Positions 17,719-26,839 of a DNA stretch of 64,000 nucleotides are shown here, piece by piece. The stretch spans positions 1,178,001-1,242,000 of the forward strand of contig JAHBXF010000001.1 in NCBI GenBank assembly GCA_019636615.1, written 5' to 3'. Below the pieces are notes generated by a model. That model saw only the letters and a program-made list of their open reading frames with translations. It was not told the origin of the DNA and searched no databases. Position numbers and translations under genes: made by a program. Source of the DNA: Phycisphaeraceae bacterium. Lineage in GTDB: Bacteria; Planctomycetota; Phycisphaerae; Phycisphaerales; UBA1924. Each line of letters starts with the position of its first letter. The first letter of the stretch is position 1.

Positions 17719-18954
17719 ATGCACACCCGGCACATCGCCCAGCGCATGATGGCCAGCCTGCGTGACACGCCGGTTGTGCTGATCCACGGCGCCCGCCAGA
17801 CGGGCAAGACCACGCTGGCCAAATCGCTCGAGACACGGCGGGCGCCCCGTCGCTACATCACGCTTGACGACGCGACCTCGCTCGCGTCGGCCACCGCGGA
17901 TGCCGGCTCGCTGATCGCCTCGATCGATCAACCATCGACGATTGACGAGGTGCAAAGGGTGCCGGGCCTCTTCATGGCCATCAAGGCAAGCGTGGACGCG
18001 CGGCGCGACCCGGGGCGCTTTCTCCTGACAGGCTCGGCGAACGTGCTTCTTCTTCCAGCGCTTTCCGAGTCGCTGGCCGGGCGTATTGAAGTGATCACGC
18101 TGTGGCCCCTCTCGCAAGGAGAGATCGAGGGACGCCGCGAGGGGTTCATCGATCGTATCTTTGCGGACCGGCTTCCGGCGGCGAACGCGGAGAAAAGAGC
18201 GGGCAGGCCGCTGGGTGCGCGCATCCTGGGCGGAGGATACCCCGAGCCCCTGACCCGCACCGATCAGCAGAGGCGTGACGCCTGGTTTGCCTCGTATATC
18301 AGCACCATCCTGTACCGGGACGTGCGCGACATCGCCAACATCGACGGCCTCACCGAACTTCCCCGCCTGCTCTCGCTCCTGGCTTCACGCGTCGGCGGGC
18401 TGCTGAACTTCGCGGACATATCGCGCGGCCTGTCGATGCCGCAATCGACACTCAAACGCTACTTCACTCTGCTGGAGACCATTTTTCTCGTTGTCACCAT
18501 CCCCGCATGGTCGAGCAATCTGGGCCTGCGCCTGACCAAGTCGCCGAAGATCATGCTCGCCGACACCGGCCTGGCGGCTCACCTGCTCGGCATGAACGAT
18601 CTTCGCCTGAAGGCCGATGGTCACGCGCGCGGGCACTTGCTCGAGTACTTCGTGGCGATGGAAATCATGAAGCAAACCGGATGGAGCGAGGCGCGTGTGC
18701 GTCTCTTCCACTTCCGCACCACCACAGGGCAGAAGGTCGATCTCGTTCTTGAAGACGCCGCGGGGCGTGTGGTGGGGATCTAGGTCAAGTCGTCGTCGGG
18801 CGTGGCCTCGGAAGACTTCCGGGGGCTGCGCGCGCTGCGGCAGGCGGCGGGCGCGAAGTTTGTGCGCGGCATCGTGCTGCACGACGGCGACCAGACCATC
18901 CCCTTCGAGCGTGACCTTGTGTCGATGCCCGTTGGCGCCCTGTGGACGCTCTGA
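17719..18954 (+). pseudogene. AAA ATPase with DUF4143 domain, nonsense-truncated
   Basis: The full frame would be 411 residues: Walker A IHGARQTGKTT near residue 22, Walker B-like STIDEVQRVP near 75, sensor LLTGSAN near 100, then the DUF4143 C-terminal domain. A TAG at 18781-18783 (codon 355) interrupts the frame right after GRVVGI. The frame continues VKSSSGVASEDFRGLRALRQ to a natural stop at 18954. By family pattern the lost residue is the Glu of the ExK motif in the PD-(D/E)xK-like fold, and GAG to TAG is one base change. ATG 17719 is the chosen start; a TTG at 17686 is in frame. It is either a recent pseudogene or a base-call error. Confidence 0.8.
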
Positions 18955-18973
18955 CGCGCCCTCCCTCGCTGTA

Positions 18974-19405
18974 TTAGTTCGGTGCGCCGCCGGCGACGCC
19001 CGACGACACAGCGCGCTTCTTGAGCAGGAAGTGATCGACCGAGAATCGCCCGGGCCCGAGGAGGCAGACCGCCAAGTAGGCGCACAAGTACATCACGGCG
19101 GGTTCCTTGGCCGCGCCCCCGCCCATGAAGAACGGGTCGCTCTTGTGCACGACAAACGCGGCGACGGCCATGGTGAAAGCCAGCGGCAGCGCGGCAAGCC
19201 GCGTGAGCAGGCCGACGGCGAGCATCACGCCGCAGAGCAACTCGGCGCCGAGCGCGCCGTAGAAACTCATGGTTGAGCCCAGCCCCAGCGGGTCGGGGAA
19301 CTTCGACGGATCAGCCCGGAACATCTTCCACTTGGGCCAGCCGTGCCCGACGGCCATCATGCCGCCGAAGGCCACGCGGAGCACGAGCAACCCGACATCG
19401 TTCAT
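18974..19405 (-). CDS. DoxX-family membrane protein
   Basis: The product is about 143 residues with four predicted membrane segments: LLVLRVAFGGMMAVGHGWPK, LGAELLCGVMLAVGLLTRLA, LPLAFTMAVAAFVVH and VMYLCAYLAVCLLGPGRFSVD. The HGWPK motif in helix 1 and the PGRFSVD ending are typical of DoxX. Members are small inner-membrane proteins associated with quinone or redox functions. ATG 19405 is chosen; a GTG 24 bases upstream (VNTRTVGV) is possible. It converges with the truncated ATPase, 19 bases between stops. Confidence 0.8.
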   Translation of the reverse strand: MNDVGLLVLRVAFGGMMAVGHGWPKWKMFRADPSKFPDPLGLGSTMSFYGALGAELLCGVMLAVGLLTRLAALPLAFTMAVAAFVVHKSDPFFMGGGAAKEPAVMYLCAYLAVCLLGPGRFSVDHFLLKKRAVSSGVAGGAPN

Positions 19406-19619
19406 CACGCCCACTGTTCGAGTATTCACGCGGCTCCTCCGGTTGTCAGACAGATGGCTCACAGCGCCCGAACTTAGCGCGATCTTCACCGATCATTCGC
19501 CGCGCGAGAACGCTGTTTTTCGAGCCACATGGTAGTATTCATCAGCGTCGCCGGAAAGCGTAATGCGCTGTGTGCGTTTCCGGCGTACGACGTTTCGTCC
19601 CCACTTCAGGAGAGAGATC

Positions 19620-20402
19620 ATGAAGATGTTTACCGCCTCTTTCGTTGTCGGTCTGCTCGCGTCCGCCGCGAGCGCCACCATTCCTTTCACCGGCACGTAC
19701 ACCCAGGACTTCAACGGCCTGGGGCAGTCCGGCACCGCGCTGGTGCCCGAGCGCGGGCCGCACGCGCTCAACGGCATCCTCGGCTCGACCGGGGTTGACG
19801 GCTGGTACGGCTGGAACTACGCGGGCTCGAGCGGCAACGCCGAGTTCAAAGCGCACAACGGCGGCCTCTCTGGCAACGCCGGGCGCGGCGTCGTGTTCTT
19901 TGGCGCTGACGGTTCTTCGGAGCGCGCCCTGGGCGCGCTGCCCACCAGCAACCAGGTCTCCGCCTTCGGCGCGCTCTTCACCAACACCACCAACGACACC
20001 TTCGCTTCGGTCACCATCCGCTACACGGGCGAGCAGTGGCGCGCGGGCTCGGCCAACCTTCTCAACACGCTCGCGTTCTCCTGGGGCCTGGCGAGCGGCA
20101 TCAACGACGACGGCCTGGTCGCCGAGACCGCCCTTGACTTCGTCACGCCCGTTCTTACCGGCGGCGAGATCGCCGTTGACGGCAACAGCGATCCCTACCG
20201 CACCGCCATCCTCTACACGATCAGCGGCGTGAACTGGGCGCCGGGCCAGACGCTGGCGATCCGCTGGAGCATCAGCGACCTCACGGGCCAGGACAACGGC
20301 CTGGCCATCGACGACTTCGGCATGGTGGGCATCATCCCCGCCCCTGCCTCGGCGCTGGCCCTGGCCGGCCTGGCGGCCTTTGCCCGTCGCCGGCGGGCCT
20401 GA
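19620..20402 (+). CDS. Secreted protein with PEP-CTERM-like tail
   Basis: The 260-residue product has a signal peptide (MKMFTASFVVGLLASAASA) and a beta-rich body (FTGTYTQDFNGLGQSG ... GWYGWNYAGSSG). It ends IIPAPASALALAGLAAFARRRRA: a PAP motif, a hydrophobic helix and a basic cluster, as in PEP-CTERM sorting signals handled by exosortase. ATG 19620 follows AGGAGAGAGATC. No exosortase is in this window. A strong terminator follows 54 bases after the stop. The specific function is unknown. Confidence 0.8.
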   Translation: MKMFTASFVVGLLASAASATIPFTGTYTQDFNGLGQSGTALVPERGPHALNGILGSTGVDGWYGWNYAGSSGNAEFKAHNGGLSGNAGRGVVFFGADGSSERALGALPTSNQVSAFGALFTNTTNDTFASVTIRYTGEQWRAGSANLLNTLAFSWGLASGINDDGLVAETALDFVTPVLTGGEIAVDGNSDPYRTAILYTISGVNWAPGQTLAIRWSISDLTGQDNGLAIDDFGMVGIIPAPASALALAGLAAFARRRRA

Positions 20403-20456
20403 GCACCACACAATCACGCCGCGGCGGGTCTCACCCGCGGCGCCGAGATTTCAAAG

Positions 20457-20487
20457 CCGGCGGGCGGCCAGCGCCCGTCGGTTTTTT
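20457..20487 (+). terminator. Rho-independent terminator
   Basis: CCGGCGGGCG pairs with the later CGCCCGTCGG segment (one G-T pair), with a short loop and a run of six T at 20482-20487. It lies just after the PEP-CTERM-like gene. A second GC-rich hairpin without T run lies at about 20419-20443. Confidence 0.85.
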
Positions 20488-20607
20488 CGTTGCGCCCCAC
20501 CCCTCGCGTTGTCGCGCCGCCGGCGCGCCCTGCAGAAGGGTGTGCCGCCTGCACCCTGTGCGGGCGCATCGTGGTTCCTGATCGGCGCGTCTCACAGGCG
20601 GGCGTGC

Positions 20608-21375
20608 TCAGCCCAACTCAACATTCCAGTAGGCGTGGTCGAGGAAGGCCTTCCACGACTGGTACCGGCTGTTGCCCAGCCGCAGCGCGATCACCGGGTT
20701 TCGGTGCGGCCGAACCGGGCGGCGCACCAGTTTCATCGAAGCCTGCTCGGGCGTGCGTCCGCCCTTGCGCGCGTTGCACTTGATGCACGCGCACACCAGG
20801 TTTTCCCACGTGTCGCCGCCCCCTTGCGTGCGCGGCATCACGTGGTCGATCGAAAGGTCGCTCGTGGTGAAGTGCCGCCCGCAGTATTGACACTGGTTGC
20901 GGTCGCGCGCGAACAGGTTCCGCCGGTTGAGTTTCACCGTCTGGTCGGGCAGACGGTCGTAGCCCAGCAGCCTGATGATGCGCGGCACGGCGACCTCGAA
21001 CCGAACGGTGCGCACCCAGTCGTGCCGCTCTCGCTCGAACTCGCGCTGCAGCGATGAAACCTCGATCCAACTCTCAAGGTCGTAACTCACGAACTGGTTG
21101 GCGGCGCCCTCGTCGTCGTAGCCGACGTGGATCACCTCGGCGATGCTGCGGGAGAGCAGGCAGAAGGCGCGGCGCGCCGAGACCACACGCATCGCCGCGT
21201 AGGCGCGGTTGAGCACGAGAACCTTTGATTCAAGCCCTTCGGTGAGTTCGATGTGAGAGGCCGCGAGCGCCGCCGCGGCCGGATGATGCGACGGGTCGGC
21301 CACCACCGACTCCTGGTCGGCACCGTCTCCGGGCGTGTGCCCGGCTTCCCGAGGATGTCTCGGTCGGCGACTCAT
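20608..21375 (-). CDS. HNH endonuclease family protein
   Basis: The 255-residue product starts at ATG 21375. The HNH domain spans roughly residues 160-220: CQYCGRHFTTSDLSIDHVMP, then WENLVCACIKCNARKGGRTP. It has two CxxC zinc pairs, the catalytic DH and the Asn of ENL. The N-terminal part (LVLNRAYAAMRVVSARRAFC ... FVSYDLESWIEVS) is typical of the free-standing bacterial HNH proteins often annotated as McrA-like. The role may be DNA repair or restriction, and substrate is not shown by sequence. It converges with the PEP-CTERM-like gene and lies 115 bases downstream of purH on the same strand. Confidence 0.85.
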   Translation of the reverse strand: MSRRPRHPREAGHTPGDGADQESVVADPSHHPAAAALAASHIELTEGLESKVLVLNRAYAAMRVVSARRAFCLLSRSIAEVIHVGYDDEGAANQFVSYDLESWIEVSSLQREFERERHDWVRTVRFEVAVPRIIRLLGYDRLPDQTVKLNRRNLFARDRNQCQYCGRHFTTSDLSIDHVMPRTQGGGDTWENLVCACIKCNARKGGRTPEQASMKLVRRPVRPHRNPVIALRLGNSRYQSWKAFLDHAYWNVELG

Positions 21376-21490
21376 GGCATCAGCACTCCGTCTCGTCCCG
21401 GTATTGTTCGTTCCCCGCGCGTGCGAATCAACCCCCGGAAACATTCCCGGACCGGGGCTCTCGAGCACGCTGTTGTTGCCCGATGCTCGT

Positions 21491-23119
21491 TCAGTGCCTG
21501 AAGTGGCGCAGCCCGGTGAGCAGGCACGTCACACCCCGGGCCTGGCACAGGTCCAGCGTTTCCTGGTCGCGTTTGCTGCCGCCGGGGTGAACGATCATGC
21601 TGACGCCCGCGTCGATGAGGGTTTCGGGCCCGTCCGGGAAGGGGAAGAAGGCATCGGAATAGGCCACGGCCCCGCGTGCGAGCGGCCCGGCCTTCTCTAC
21701 CGCCAGCCGGCACGAGGTCAGCCGGTCCATCTGCCCCGCGCCCCCGCCGTACATGCGCACCACCCCTTTGCGCGCCGGGCTCGCGCCGCCCAGCACCACC
21801 GCGTTGCTCAAGAGCGACCGCCCGACAACCTCGAGGAAGGCCGCGACGCGCCCCTGCTCGTCGCCCGGGGGCGGGCCCGCGGCGTGCCGCCGTTCGTCCG
21901 CGCCGGCCAGGCGCACGTCGCGCTGCTGCACCAGCAGGCCGCCGGGGATGGTCCGCATCTCGGCCCCGGCCTGCGCGGGGCCTTCGCCTTCTTCCAGTTC
22001 GCGCCCCACCGCCAGCAGACGGACATTGCTCCACCTGGCCCTGAGCATGGCCAGCGCGTCGAGCGTGAAGGCCGGCGCGATGATCACCTCCAGAAAGACA
22101 TCTTTGCGGCACATGCGCTCGGCCGCCGGCCCGTCGACCGTGGCGTTCACCGCCACGATGCCCCCGAAGGCCGCCAGCGGGTCGCCGGCGATCGCCTCGT
22201 CGATGGCCTCCATCGCGCTGCCCGCCAGCGCGGCCCCGCACGGGTTGGTGTGCTTGATCACGCAGGCCCCGCACGCGCCGGGCTCGACACGGCGCAGCGC
22301 CCTGACCAGTTCCAGCGCGGCCGCGCTGTCGTTGATGTTGTTGTACGAGAGTTCCTTGCCGTGCAACTGCTCGGCGTGCGCGATGGTCGGCCCTTCGCGG
22401 CGCGCCTCGCGGTAGAGGGCCGCGGACTGGTGCGGGTTCTCGCCGTAGCGCAGTTCTTCGCTGCGCACATACGTCACGCTCAGCAACGGCGGGTATTCGC
22501 TGGCGGCGCGCGGCGAGAGGTAGGCGGCGATGGCCGCGTCGTATCGCGACGTGAGCGCGAAGGCCTCGGCGGCCAGTTCGCTGCGAAGGGCCTGCGTGGT
22601 GGCCCCGCCGTGGGTGTTCATGTCTTCGAGCACGCGCTGGTAGTCTTGCGGGCGCGTGACCACCGTCACCCACGCGTGGTTCTTGGCCGCCGAGCGGATC
22701 ATCGAAGGCCCGCCGATGTCGATGTTCTCCACCGCCTCGTCGCGCGTGCACCCCGGGCGCGCGGTCGTCTGCTCGAAGGCGTACAGGTTGACGCACACCA
22801 AGTCGATGGCCTCGATGCCGTGCGTGCGCATCGCCTCGCGGTGTTCGTCGGCGCTGCGCACGGCGAGAATGCCCCCGTGCACCTTGGGGTGCAGGGTCTT
22901 CACCCGACCGTGCATGATCTCGGGGAAGCCGGTGACCTCTTCGATGCCCCGCACGGGCACACCCCGCGACGCCAGCAGTGTGGCCGTGCCCCCGGTCGAG
23001 ACAATCTCAACACCCATGCGCGAGAGCGCCAGGGCGAACTCCGCCACGCCCTCTTTGTCGGTCACCGAGATCAACGCGCGCCGAACCGGCACCAGGGTGG
23101 GGTCTTGAGGGGTGTGCAT
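21491..23119 (-). CDS. purH: Bifunctional AICAR transformylase/IMP cyclohydrolase
   Basis: The 542-residue product matches PurH, which performs the last two steps of de novo IMP synthesis in the cytosol. The N-terminal cyclohydrolase has RRALISVTDKEGVAEFA, VEIVSTGGTA, GFPEIMHGRVKTLHPKVHGG and ENIDIGGPSMIRSAAKN. The C-terminal transformylase has LRYGENPHQSAALYR, VIKHTNPCGAALAG, SDAFFPFPDGPE and the end HPGGSKRDQETLDLC. ATG 23119 is the first start preceding the conserved region. It is transcribed divergently from the DUF5658-like membrane gene across a 60-100 base gap. Confidence 0.96.
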   Translation of the reverse strand: MHTPQDPTLVPVRRALISVTDKEGVAEFALALSRMGVEIVSTGGTATLLASRGVPVRGIEEVTGFPEIMHGRVKTLHPKVHGGILAVRSADEHREAMRTHGIEAIDLVCVNLYAFEQTTARPGCTRDEAVENIDIGGPSMIRSAAKNHAWVTVVTRPQDYQRVLEDMNTHGGATTQALRSELAAEAFALTSRYDAAIAAYLSPRAASEYPPLLSVTYVRSEELRYGENPHQSAALYREARREGPTIAHAEQLHGKELSYNNINDSAAALELVRALRRVEPGACGACVIKHTNPCGAALAGSAMEAIDEAIAGDPLAAFGGIVAVNATVDGPAAERMCRKDVFLEVIIAPAFTLDALAMLRARWSNVRLLAVGRELEEGEGPAQAGAEMRTIPGGLLVQQRDVRLAGADERRHAAGPPPGDEQGRVAAFLEVVGRSLLSNAVVLGGASPARKGVVRMYGGGAGQMDRLTSCRLAVEKAGPLARGAVAYSDAFFPFPDGPETLIDAGVSMIVHPGGSKRDQETLDLCQARGVTCLLTGLRHFRH

Positions 23120-23218
23120 GCGCCAAGCGTAGCGAGAATCGCGCCGGAACGCCCGCGCGCGGCGGGTATCATCACGCCAGTGAGCAACCTCTCGGCACAA
23201 CCCAACCCCCCCGCGCCG

Positions 23219-23590
23219 ATGCAGCACCCGGCCCGCGCGGGCCTGTGGGGCAAGGCCCTCTACCCAAACCGCTATTGCTGGTTCGTGCTCTTCTCGGCCC
23301 TCGACATCATGCTCACCCACACCATTCTCGACAAGTTCGCGCACATGGGCGGGCGCGAACTCAACACCTTCGCCGACTGGGTCATCCGTCAGGCGGGCCT
23401 GTGGGGCGCCATCGGGCTGAAAACAGCCAGCATTGTCACCGTCATCGTGGTGATCGAGATTGTCGGGCGGGCGCGCCCGAACCTGGGGCGCACGCTGGTC
23501 AACTGCGTGCTGGCGATGTCGACCGTGCCCGTGCTCTTCGCGCTGGTGCAACTGGCCGCGCTGGCGTTCACCGATCTGCTCGACGGGTGA
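23219..23590 (+). CDS. DUF5658-like small membrane protein
   Basis: The product is about 123 residues with three to four hydrophobic segments (YCWFVLFSALDIMLTHTIL, AIGLKTASIVTVIVVIEIVG, VNCVLAMSTVPVLFALVQLA). The SALDxMLTxxIL pattern and overall size match the DUF5658 family of planctomycete membrane proteins, whose function is unknown. ATG 23219 is chosen; a GTG at 23180 would add 13 residues. Confidence 0.6.
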   Translation: MQHPARAGLWGKALYPNRYCWFVLFSALDIMLTHTILDKFAHMGGRELNTFADWVIRQAGLWGAIGLKTASIVTVIVVIEIVGRARPNLGRTLVNCVLAMSTVPVLFALVQLAALAFTDLLDG

Positions 23591-23659
23591 CCGCCGCAAA
23601 GCCGCGCGGCCCGGGCCGGGGTAGACGGCGCGGCGGATGCCCGGGAGCGGGCCCCTCGG

Positions 23660-25198
23660 CTAGCGGCCTCGCCCCGTGGGGATTCGTCCGAACATGCGGC
23701 GGGGGGGCAGTTTCGTGGGCACCAGCCCGCCGGGGAACTTGCTCGGGTCTGCCGCGGCGGGGATCTCGGGGTTGACGGCGGCCGCGATGCGGTTGACGGG
23801 CGCCGCCGCGGGGGGCGCTTCTTCACCCGGCGCCGGGGCGTTGGCCAGTTGCAGCCCCTGGTCGCGCCGTTCGCCGGCGTCGCGCCAGCCCGGGGGGCGT
23901 TCGCTGGGCACGAAGTCGTTGTAATCCATCTTGGGGATTTCTTTGTTGATGTAGATCTCGGTGTCTGTGAGCAGTTCGCCCTGGTCGGGCGTGACGAGCG
24001 ACCACGCGACGCCGTGACGGCCCGCGCGCGCCGTGCGGCCGATGCGGTGCACGTACACCTCGGGGTCTTCGGGCAGGTCGTAGTTGATCACGTGGGAGAT
24101 GTCTTCGACATCGAGCCCGCGGCTGGCCAGGTCGCTGGCGATGAGCACGGCGAGGTCGCCGTCGCGCAGTTTCTTCATGACCTTGTTGCGCTGCCCCTGC
24201 GACATGTCGCCGTGGATGGGGTTGGCGTCGATGCCGTGCTTGACCAGCAGCGCGGCCAGTTCATCGACCACGCGTTTGAGCCGGCAGAAGACCACCGTGA
24301 GCGCGGGGGATTCGTGCTTGAGCAGGTGCACCAGCAGGCGCCGCTTGTCCCACGGCTGCACCGCCAGGTAGTGCTGTTCGACCATGCTCACCGTCAGCGA
24401 GCCGCTGCTCACCACGACCTTCTCGGGCTCGTGCATGAACTTGCGCGCGAGTTTCTCGATCTCCGGCGAGATCGTCGCGGAGACGAAGACCGTCTGATGC
24501 TTGTGCGGGATCTTCTCGAGAATCCGGCGGATGTCGTCGCGGAAGCCGATGTCGAGCATCCGGTCTACCTCGTCGAGCACCGCCACCTTGATGTTCGAGA
24601 GGTGGAGCAGGCGACGCTCCATCATGTCCATCACGCGCCCGGGCGTGCCCACCACGATGTGGTTGCCCTTGTTCGCCAGTTTGCCCGCCTGCGTGCGCAC
24701 CGCCTGCCCGCCGAAGAGCGTCACCGCGCGGATGGGCGTGTGCTTGCCCAGGTCGTCGATCTCGCTGGTGATCTGGATGGCAAGTTCGCGCGTCGGCGCC
24801 AGGATCAACGCCTGGAAGGGGACATCGGGGTCAAGCGCGTTGAGCAGCGGCAGGCTGAAGGCCGCCGTCTTGCCCGTGCCCGTTTTGGCCTGGCCCAGAA
24901 GGTCTCGCCCCTGGACGATCGGCGGCATCAGCAGGACCTGCGTCTTGGTCGGACGCGTGAATCCCGCCGACTTGATGCCCTTGAGCACCCCGGCACTGAG
25001 CCCCATCGATTCGAACGTCACCGTGTCGTCGAAAATTTCCTGCTGCCGCGCTTTGGCCGCGGCCTGCGCCGCGGCGTCGCCCACGCCGCTTGTCTCGCTG
25101 GTTGTATCGCTCTTCCCCGCCTCGTGCGAGAGGCCGGACGATCCGGGAACGGTGGTTTCTTCGTGCATGATCCGTTGTTCGTTGATTCTCGGACGCAT
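23660..25198 (-). CDS. DEAD-box RNA helicase
   Basis: The product is about 512 residues. Motifs in order: Q motif region (FESMGLSAGVLKGIKSAGF ... PTKTQ), motif I AKTGTGKT, Ia PTRELA, GG, TPGR, motif II DEVD in place of DEAD, motif III SAT, then helicase C motifs DLASRGLDVEDISHVINYD and HRIGRTARAGR. It unwinds RNA duplexes with ATP and probably acts in ribosome assembly or RNA decay. The C-terminal ~80 residues are Pro/Ala-rich and end basic (RRMFGRIPTGRGR). ATG 25198 has AGAGGTG upstream; ATG 25168 is an alternative. Confidence 0.92.
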   Translation of the reverse strand: MRPRINEQRIMHEETTVPGSSGLSHEAGKSDTTSETSGVGDAAAQAAAKARQQEIFDDTVTFESMGLSAGVLKGIKSAGFTRPTKTQVLLMPPIVQGRDLLGQAKTGTGKTAAFSLPLLNALDPDVPFQALILAPTRELAIQITSEIDDLGKHTPIRAVTLFGGQAVRTQAGKLANKGNHIVVGTPGRVMDMMERRLLHLSNIKVAVLDEVDRMLDIGFRDDIRRILEKIPHKHQTVFVSATISPEIEKLARKFMHEPEKVVVSSGSLTVSMVEQHYLAVQPWDKRRLLVHLLKHESPALTVVFCRLKRVVDELAALLVKHGIDANPIHGDMSQGQRNKVMKKLRDGDLAVLIASDLASRGLDVEDISHVINYDLPEDPEVYVHRIGRTARAGRHGVAWSLVTPDQGELLTDTEIYINKEIPKMDYNDFVPSERPPGWRDAGERRDQGLQLANAPAPGEEAPPAAAPVNRIAAAVNPEIPAAADPSKFPGGLVPTKLPPRRMFGRIPTGRGR

Positions 25199-25350
25199 CT
25201 GGCCCGAGGCACCTCTGCGCGGCCAAAGTCGGCCGGAGGCGCTCACGATTGTAGGGGGGCGAGACCCCCACCGTTCGTGAGAAGTTCGCTCACCTTCACG
25301 CCGCACGCCCGGTGGCGCAAGCCCCAGCCCATTCCTAACCTCACCCACGT

Positions 25351-26478
25351 ATGCCACGCCCTCGCGCCGCTTCCACACAACCCGCCATCGCGGCACAGGT
25401 CCGCGCCCGCAACGCGCCCAAAGCCGACCGCCCCACGGCCCCGGCCGCGAAGGCTTCACGCGTGCGCAACGGTCAGCGTGTGGGCTCTTCGGGCGCGCCC
25501 ACACCCCCGCCCCCGCCCCGTGTGAACGCCGCCGGCGAGGCCGAGCCCGAGCGTGTTCTTCCCGGCGAGAAGGGCCTCGACAATGAGGCGCGCGTGTATG
25601 TGGGCGACTGCCGCGCCCTGCTGCCCCTCATCCCCGAAGTGAAGCGGTCGCGGGTGAACCTGATCTTCGCCGACCCGCCCTTCAACTGGAACCGCGGCTA
25701 TGACGCGTGGAACGACGCGATGAAGGATGATGACTACATCACCTTCACGCGGGACTGGCTCGACCTGTGCATCGGCGCGCTGGTGCCGGGCGGTTCGCTC
25801 TGGGTGAACATCCCCGACGACTGGGCCGCCGAGATCGTGGTGCACCTCAAGGGCCGCGGCATGTCCATGGCCAACTGGTGCATCTGGCATTACAGATTCG
25901 GCCAGAACACCACCGAGCGGTTCATCAACAGCAAGGTGCACGCCCTCTACTTTATCAAACCCGGCGCGCCGCACACCTGGAACCCGATGGGCGTTCTTGA
26001 ACTCTCCGACCGGGCCACGGTCTACGCCGATCCGCGCACCCTCACCAAGCGTGACGGCTTCCCGCCCGGCCACCGGGTGCCCTTCGATGTCTGGTACGGT
26101 CCGTACTTCGGGCGCGTGCAGGGCAACAACAAAGAGCGCCGCCACTACCACGACAACCAACTCCCCGAGGCCTATCTCGACCGCGTGGTGCGCGCGTGCA
26201 GCAACCCCGGCGACATCGTGCTCGATCCCTTCCTGGGCAGCGGCACCACGGGCGTCATGGCCCGCGCGCTGGGCCGCCGCTTCATCGGCACCGAGTATTC
26301 ACTCGTCAACGCGCACAACGCCTGCGAACGCATGCTCGCCGGCCCGGTGGCGCGCGGCTCCGGCCCCGCCTCGAGCGCCATCGCGCCCGCCCGCGCCATG
26401 GGCCCGCGCTCCCGCGCCCGCATGAAGGCGCTTCTCGACTCGCCTAAGACAGAAGGCGTATTCAAGCCGCGGACTTGA
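25351..26478 (+). CDS. DNA methyltransferase, beta-class N6-adenine or N4-cytosine
   Basis: The 375-residue product has a long Pro/Ala-rich basic N-terminal tail of about 75 residues. The catalytic motif IV DPPF follows at 108-111 (LIFADPPFNWNRGY) and the SAM-binding motif I DPFLGSGTTG near 292-301. Catalytic motif before SAM motif is the beta-class order. The domain between them (about 115-290) would hold target recognition. No restriction enzyme is adjacent, so it is a solitary methylase, possibly regulatory. It is divergent from the helicase and overlaps the PilZ gene by 17 bases at their 3' ends. Confidence 0.88.
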   Translation: MPRPRAASTQPAIAAQVRARNAPKADRPTAPAAKASRVRNGQRVGSSGAPTPPPPPRVNAAGEAEPERVLPGEKGLDNEARVYVGDCRALLPLIPEVKRSRVNLIFADPPFNWNRGYDAWNDAMKDDDYITFTRDWLDLCIGALVPGGSLWVNIPDDWAAEIVVHLKGRGMSMANWCIWHYRFGQNTTERFINSKVHALYFIKPGAPHTWNPMGVLELSDRATVYADPRTLTKRDGFPPGHRVPFDVWYGPYFGRVQGNNKERRHYHDNQLPEAYLDRVVRACSNPGDIVLDPFLGSGTTGVMARALGRRFIGTEYSLVNAHNACERMLAGPVARGSGPASSAIAPARAMGPRSRARMKALLDSPKTEGVFKPRT

Positions 26479-26794
26479 GCCCCGCCGCGCCCTCTTCTTG
26501 CGCAAAGCAGATGCCCAGCATCGCGCCGCCGTCGGCGCGCATCGCGTGCGCCACCCTGGCCGGCACGCCGTCGCGCTCGTCGAGCAGGTCGCGGGGGCCC
26601 CACGCCACAAAGAGCGTCACGTCGTCGCCCGCCCGAACGTGCGGGGAGGGATCAACCTCAACCAGCGCGCCGCCGACCGAGAAGTCGCGCGTGCGTCCGT
26701 TCAGGTATGCGCCGCTCCCCCCGTGGAACACCTTGCAGGGGCGCGATGCCCTGACCCGGGCACTTTGGCGACGATCTTGATATTCAGGGTTCAT
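26462..26794 (-). CDS. PilZ-domain protein
   Basis: The 110-residue single-domain protein carries the PilZ signature. An Arg-rich start DRRQSARVRASRPCKV supplies the RxxxR box, followed by RDFSVGGALVEV, which matches D/NxSxxG. These residues bind cyclic di-GMP in the family. The protein is probably a small c-di-GMP receptor; its target is unknown. ATG 26794 is divergent from the glycosyltransferase with 45 bases between starts, so the two may share a promoter region. Confidence 0.82.
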   Translation of the reverse strand: MNPEYQDRRQSARVRASRPCKVFHGGSGAYLNGRTRDFSVGGALVEVDPSPHVRAGDDVTLFVAWGPRDLLDERDGVPARVAHAMRADGGAMLGICFAQEEGAAGLKSAA

Positions 26795-26839
26795 GCCTCT
26801 GCATGTATCGGCACTTCGGTGGCCGATACTCACTCCGCC

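Noticed and set aside
21335-23218. Plus-strand open frame leading into the DUF5658-like gene
   Set aside because: Its first ~620 residues are antisense to purH and the HNH gene. Only the last ~123 residues show membrane-protein character.
23591-23659. GC-rich hairpin between the DUF5658-like gene and the helicase as terminator
   Set aside because: There is strong pairing potential (GCCGCGC/GCGCGGC) but no T run on either strand.
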